The notes beneath the pieces were generated by a model that was not told where the DNA came from, searched no databases, and worked only from the letters and a program-made list of their open reading frames with translations. DNA of 64,000 nt from CAZLNO01 sp964561005 (GTDB lineage: Bacteria > Pseudomonadota > Alphaproteobacteria > Kiloniellales > Rhodovibrionaceae): the NCBI GenBank assembly GCA_964561005.1, contig CAZLNO010000006.1, positions 1 to 64,000 of the forward strand. The letters are read 5' to 3'. This document shows positions 60,937 to 64,000 of the stretch, piece by piece. A program made the position numbers and the translations under genes. Each line of letters starts with the position of its first letter. Position 1 is the first letter of the stretch.

Positions 60937-62083
60937 CGCCCGCGCCCTCCCCGGCGGCCTCGGCAAGCGGGCGCCCCTCGATGACCTCACCAGTGCGCGG
61001 ATCGAAGCTTTGCCGCGGGCGCAGCGTGAAGGTGAAGCTGGCGTCGCGGTCCGAGGGAGTCCAGTTCAGCGTCACGCCGTCGGGCGTCACGCGGACGACC
61101 TCGAAGTCGGCCTGCGTGCGTCCGGGAACGAAACGCTCGCCGTCCAGCCAGAAACTCCATCGCTCCGGCCCGAGATAGAACAGCGCCGCCAGATACACCG
61201 GCAGCAACGGCGGGGGCGGTGGCGCGGCATCGGCCTGCGGCGACGCGGCGTCGGCGTCCTCCGGCGGCGTGTCCTCGCCCCGTTCCGCGCCGCCGGATTC
61301 CGCCACGTGCAGCGCGTCGCGAATCGCCTGCGCCTCGGTCGTGCCCAGGAACAGCGTGTCCGCCGCGAACGCCGGCGCCAGCGGATCGGTCCGCTCCGTG
61401 GGTGAGGTGCCGGCGGTTTCGTCCGCCTCGCTGGCCGCCATGCCCGGCCAGGGCTCCAGCGGCTCCAGGCTCACCCAGTCGATGTCCACCGTGGCCGAGA
61501 TGACGCTCGGCCGCTCCCCGCGGCGGACACGGCTGACGACGGCGTCGATGTCGCCCTGGGTGCGCCGGATGCGCATGCCCCGGACCACGGCATAGCCGTC
61601 AAGCTGGCGGGCGAAGGCGTTCAGGAACAGGAAGAGGTCCTCGTCGAACAGCGCTTGCAGCCGCAGCCGCATCGGCAGCGCCACGAAGTTGGCGGCGAAC
61701 TCGTCCCCCGGCTCGCCGATGGGAACGCGCCGCGCCGGCTCGAAGCTGTACGTCGCGTCGTTGAGCTGGTGCTTCGTGGCCAGCTCCTCGACCAGCACGC
61801 TGGCCGCCAGCTCGTCCGGCGTGCCGAGAAATCCCTTGTCGCGCGCCGCCTCGAAGATCGGCAGTTTCTCGACGACGAACGTTCGGCTGCTTTCGAGCCG
61901 GTCGATCTGCCGGCGCAGCTCGCGCACCGCCCGCAGCTCCCGGTTTACCTGGCGCGTCAGCCGCGCGTCCTCGCCGCCGAAATGGATGCTGGCCGACGCG
62001 ATGCCGACAACCGCCAGGGCCAGCACCACCACCGGCGCGATCAGCCGGCGCAGTAGATCGGGCATCAGCTCGGCGCGGCTCAT
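60929..62083 (-). CDS. PilO/GspM-like inner-membrane protein
   Basis: A 384-residue bitopic protein. One transmembrane helix near the N-terminus (APVVVLALAVVGIASASI) is followed by a coiled coil (QVNRELRAVRELRRQIDRLE) and a ferredoxin-like periplasmic domain (FVALPMRLRLQALFDEDLFLFLN), as in PilO. A Pro/Ala-rich linker leads to a C-terminal PilP-like beta segment (FYLGPERWSFWLDGERFVPG). Its ATG overlaps the stop of the upstream gene. Confidence 0.72.
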   Translation of the reverse strand: MSRAELMPDLLRRLIAPVVVLALAVVGIASASIHFGGEDARLTRQVNRELRAVRELRRQIDRLESSRTFVVEKLPIFEAARDKGFLGTPDELAASVLVEELATKHQLNDATYSFEPARRVPIGEPGDEFAANFVALPMRLRLQALFDEDLFLFLNAFARQLDGYAVVRGMRIRRTQGDIDAVVSRVRRGERPSVISATVDIDWVSLEPLEPWPGMAASEADETAGTSPTERTDPLAPAFAADTLFLGTTEAQAIRDALHVAESGGAERGEDTPPEDADAASPQADAAPPPPPLLPVYLAALFYLGPERWSFWLDGERFVPGRTQADFEVVRVTPDGVTLNWTPSDRDASFTFTLRPRQSFDPRTGEVIEGRPLAEAAGEGAGDG

Positions 62084-63789
62084 GGCGCCTCCGTGACCAG
62101 CATGACGCCCTCGATCGTGCGCGGCCCGTCGCCGTCGCGGGTTCCCTGGCGCTCGTCGAAGGGCGACTTGGCCAGCTCCACCCGATGGTCCGGCAGCCGG
62201 GCCTGCAGCGCGCGACGCAGCCGGTCGTACCGGATCAGCACCGTCGGCCGATCGTCCGGCGGATCGAGCAGGCGGACGGCGGCGTGCAGGCGCGGACGGG
62301 CGGCCCCGTTCGCCGCCGGAGTCGCGGCGCCGTTCGACGGCCGGGCGCGCCTGTGCGCCGAATATCCCTGGCGGGCCAGGCCCTTCGGCAGCGTCGACCT
62401 GGCGAGCCGCAGCAGGTTGGTGCGGTCCGAACCCGGCTCCAGGTCGAGCTGCGTGACGATCATGTCGTCCGGCAGGGCGGCCTTGAGCCCGCTCAGCATC
62501 AGGTCGTAGCGGGGCGTCGCCGCCGCCAGCGCCTCCCGCGCATCCACGACGACGGCAAAGCGGTCGAGATCCGCACCGGCATCCGGCAGCTCGCCCTTGA
62601 GTTTCGCCAGCCGCGTTTCAAGTCGCTCGTGCACCGCCTTCTGCGTGCGCAGCCGCTCTTCCTTCGCCCGCATGTCGAAGTACCAGTTGCCGGCATAGAG
62701 CCCGCCCAGCAGCAGCGTCGCGCCGGCCGCCGCCATGGCCGCGCGCGGCGCCAGGGTCAGCACCTGTGCCCGGCGAAGCTGCGGGGTGTGCAGGCGTAGG
62801 CGCACCCGGCCCCGTTCGGCGAACCAGGCGGCGATCAGCAGATCGGCGAAGGGGGTCTCCGCGATGTCCGCCTCGTCGATGGACAGTCCCAGCTCCCGGG
62901 TCGCCTCCGCCGGGGTCATCGTGCGCGCCTCGGGGATGCGCATGCGCCGGGGCTGGATGCCCTCGCAGACCTCGGGGCTGTCGACGATGGTGAGCTGAAG
63001 GCGGTCGGCGTCGGAGAACGACAGTCGGCGCAGATAGCTCAGGGTCGAGCGGAACTCCGCCTCGATGTTCTCCACGATCTCCTCGACCGGCGAGTCCGGC
63101 TCCAGGTTCGGCGTCAGCCGCGTGAAGACGAGCTGGCCATTGTGCAGGATGATCTGGCGGAAGCCGCCGGCGCGCTGGCGGGTGATCAGGATCTGCCAGG
63201 CCGGGGCGCCCGCGGGCTTGTCCGCGTCGCCCGCCGCCAGGCGGCGGACCAGCTCGGTGCCCTCCACCGGCAGAAGGGCCACCGCCGACAGCGGGTTGCC
63301 GGCGCCCCAGACGATGTCCATCCAGGCGTTCATCTCCTCGCTCTCGGGCACGCCGATCAGCACGTAGCGCTGCGCCTGGCCGCCGCCCTCGCCCTGCCGC
63401 GCCGACTCGCCGGCGGTGCGCCGGTCCAGCGGCAGATAGCTGGTGAGGTAGCCGTCGCCGTAAGTCTGGGCCAGCTTGCGCTTCAGCATCTTGCGGCGGT
63501 CGAACCAATTCAGCTTCGGCAGGCTGGTCTCGCGGTAGTGCTGCTCCAGCACGTCGATCAGCAGGGTGACCGGCGCCTTGCGGTCCTGGGCCAGCAGCTC
63601 CCGCACCGCCGCCGCGCCGTCGGGATCGGGCATCGGCGCGTAGCAGTGATCGGCCACGCGGCGCCCGTTCAGCCGCACGAACACGGCGCCCTCGCTGCCG
63701 ATGATGCCGACGACGCGCCGGCCGGACAGGCCCAGCAGCGATCGCGGCGACCAGGACCGCGGGCGGGACGGCGGGGAATCGGCGGTCAT
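62080..63789 (-). CDS. PilM/PilN-like fusion protein (MshI/GspL-like)
   Basis: A 569-residue protein. The first about 340 residues form an actin-like PilM/GspL-type cytoplasmic domain (VTLLIDVLEQHYRETSLPKL, LLPVEGTELVRRL). One transmembrane helix follows at about 347-366 (AAMAAAGATLLLGGLYAGNW), then a coiled coil (RLRTQKAVHERLETRLAKLK) and a PilN-like periplasmic domain (LMLSGLKAALPDDMIVTQLD). This joins in one chain what PilM and PilN do separately. Its stop and the next start overlap. Confidence 0.78.
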   Translation of the reverse strand: MTADSPPSRPRSWSPRSLLGLSGRRVVGIIGSEGAVFVRLNGRRVADHCYAPMPDPDGAAAVRELLAQDRKAPVTLLIDVLEQHYRETSLPKLNWFDRRKMLKRKLAQTYGDGYLTSYLPLDRRTAGESARQGEGGGQAQRYVLIGVPESEEMNAWMDIVWGAGNPLSAVALLPVEGTELVRRLAAGDADKPAGAPAWQILITRQRAGGFRQIILHNGQLVFTRLTPNLEPDSPVEEIVENIEAEFRSTLSYLRRLSFSDADRLQLTIVDSPEVCEGIQPRRMRIPEARTMTPAEATRELGLSIDEADIAETPFADLLIAAWFAERGRVRLRLHTPQLRRAQVLTLAPRAAMAAAGATLLLGGLYAGNWYFDMRAKEERLRTQKAVHERLETRLAKLKGELPDAGADLDRFAVVVDAREALAAATPRYDLMLSGLKAALPDDMIVTQLDLEPGSDRTNLLRLARSTLPKGLARQGYSAHRRARPSNGAATPAANGAARPRLHAAVRLLDPPDDRPTVLIRYDRLRRALQARLPDHRVELAKSPFDERQGTRDGDGPRTIEGVMLVTEAP

Positions 63790-63798
63790 CGGCGGCCC

Positions 63799-64000
63799 CT
63801 AGATCGGCAGGTTGGAGAAGCTGTCGTACATCGGCCCCATCACCGCCAGCACGATCCACACCAGCAGCGCGCCGACGATCAGGGTCAGCGTCGGCTGCAC
63901 CGCGCCCACCATGCGGTCGACCGAGTCCGTGACCTCGCGGTCGTAGAAGTAGCTGACGCTCTCCAGCGAGCGGTCGAGGTTGCCCGATTCCTCGCCGACG
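63799..64000 (-). CDS. type II secretion/type IV pilus inner-membrane platform protein GspF/MshG, C-terminus (partial)
   Basis: The last 67 codons of a gene that continues beyond the window. They read VGEESGNLDRSLESVSYFYD and, after a short gap, the final transmembrane helix LTLIVGALLVWIVLAVMGPM, then YDSFSNLPI and TAG. This is the conserved end of the GspF/PilC platform protein. It is immediately upstream (9 bases) of the PilM/N-like gene. Confidence 0.9.
   Translation of the reverse strand, partial: VGEESGNLDRSLESVSYFYDREVTDSVDRMVGAVQPTLTLIVGALLVWIVLAVMGPMYDSFSNLPI

Noticed and set aside
1..64000. CRISPR arrays, prophage genes and integrases
   Set aside because: No regularly spaced repeats, cas genes, phage structural genes or recombinases were seen by eye. 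The only mobile traces are the hicAB insertion and a doubtful IS end.

Overview
The window looks like the chromosome of a high-GC alphaproteobacterium, probably of Rhodospirillales type and possibly from a saline habitat. The evidence is a MucR/Ros zinc-finger regulator, TTAA-N7-TTAA boxes of the CtrA kind, an ectoine-pathway acetyltransferase, a tRNA-Thr(UGU), dense GTG/ATG-overlap operons and a lanthanide-type methanol dehydrogenase locus. This placement is inferred from gene content; there is no 16S rRNA in the window.

Layout. 1-5.3 kb: the 5' part of mnmA, broken by an in-frame TAA, then an alpha/beta hydrolase, a DUF302 protein, tRNA-Thr, a GST-PhzF pair and an XRE-type regulator. 5.5-13.2 kb: a CocE/NonD hydrolase followed by a complete dipeptide-type ABC importer (binding protein, two permeases, two ATPases) with translationally overlapping genes, closed by a clear hairpin terminator. 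13.4-16.4 kb: a 1022-residue FG-GAP/DUF4214 surface or secreted protein. 16.4-17.9 kb: relics of a GH65 glycoside phosphorylase and a TreZ trehalohydrolase, reduced by deletions and a frameshift.

18.8-31.2 kb is a nearly complete XoxF-type quinoprotein locus: small Cys protein, xoxF, cytochrome c, xoxJ, Cys/Trp-motif rhodanese-like protein, coiled-coil protein, periplasmic binding protein, beta-propeller, ABC ATPase, ABC permease, DUF2380/3280-like protein, metallo-hydrolase and SoxYZ-like carrier. A hicA-hicB toxin-antitoxin module sits in antisense exactly between the ABC ATPase and its permease, flanked by a 10-bp direct repeat that carries the original ATGA stop/start overlap.

31.4-45.6 kb is mixed housekeeping and regulation: an orphan ectA with a C-terminal extension, a BON-domain remnant, a small membrane protein under a perfect CtrA-like box, opgH, hisI, a solitary clpX, a transporter-like membrane protein, a proline-rich small protein coupled to a DUF309 protein, a two-component pair, pncB, mucR, a YdcF-like protein and a site-2 protease with CBS domains.

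45.6-64 kb is a type IV pilus/type II-like assembly locus of MSHA type: a PilT-like retraction ATPase, MshM-like ATPase, TPR protein, MshL-like secretin, prepilin peptidase, four prepilin-like proteins, PilO-like and PilM/N-like inner-membrane proteins and the C-terminus of a GspF protein. An ABC-2 type permease and an ABC ATPase are embedded in the same locus, with a membrane-anchored AraC regulator. Three of the prepilin-like proteins share an unusual LPCP-containing architecture. This locus is the best candidate in the window for an under-described system.
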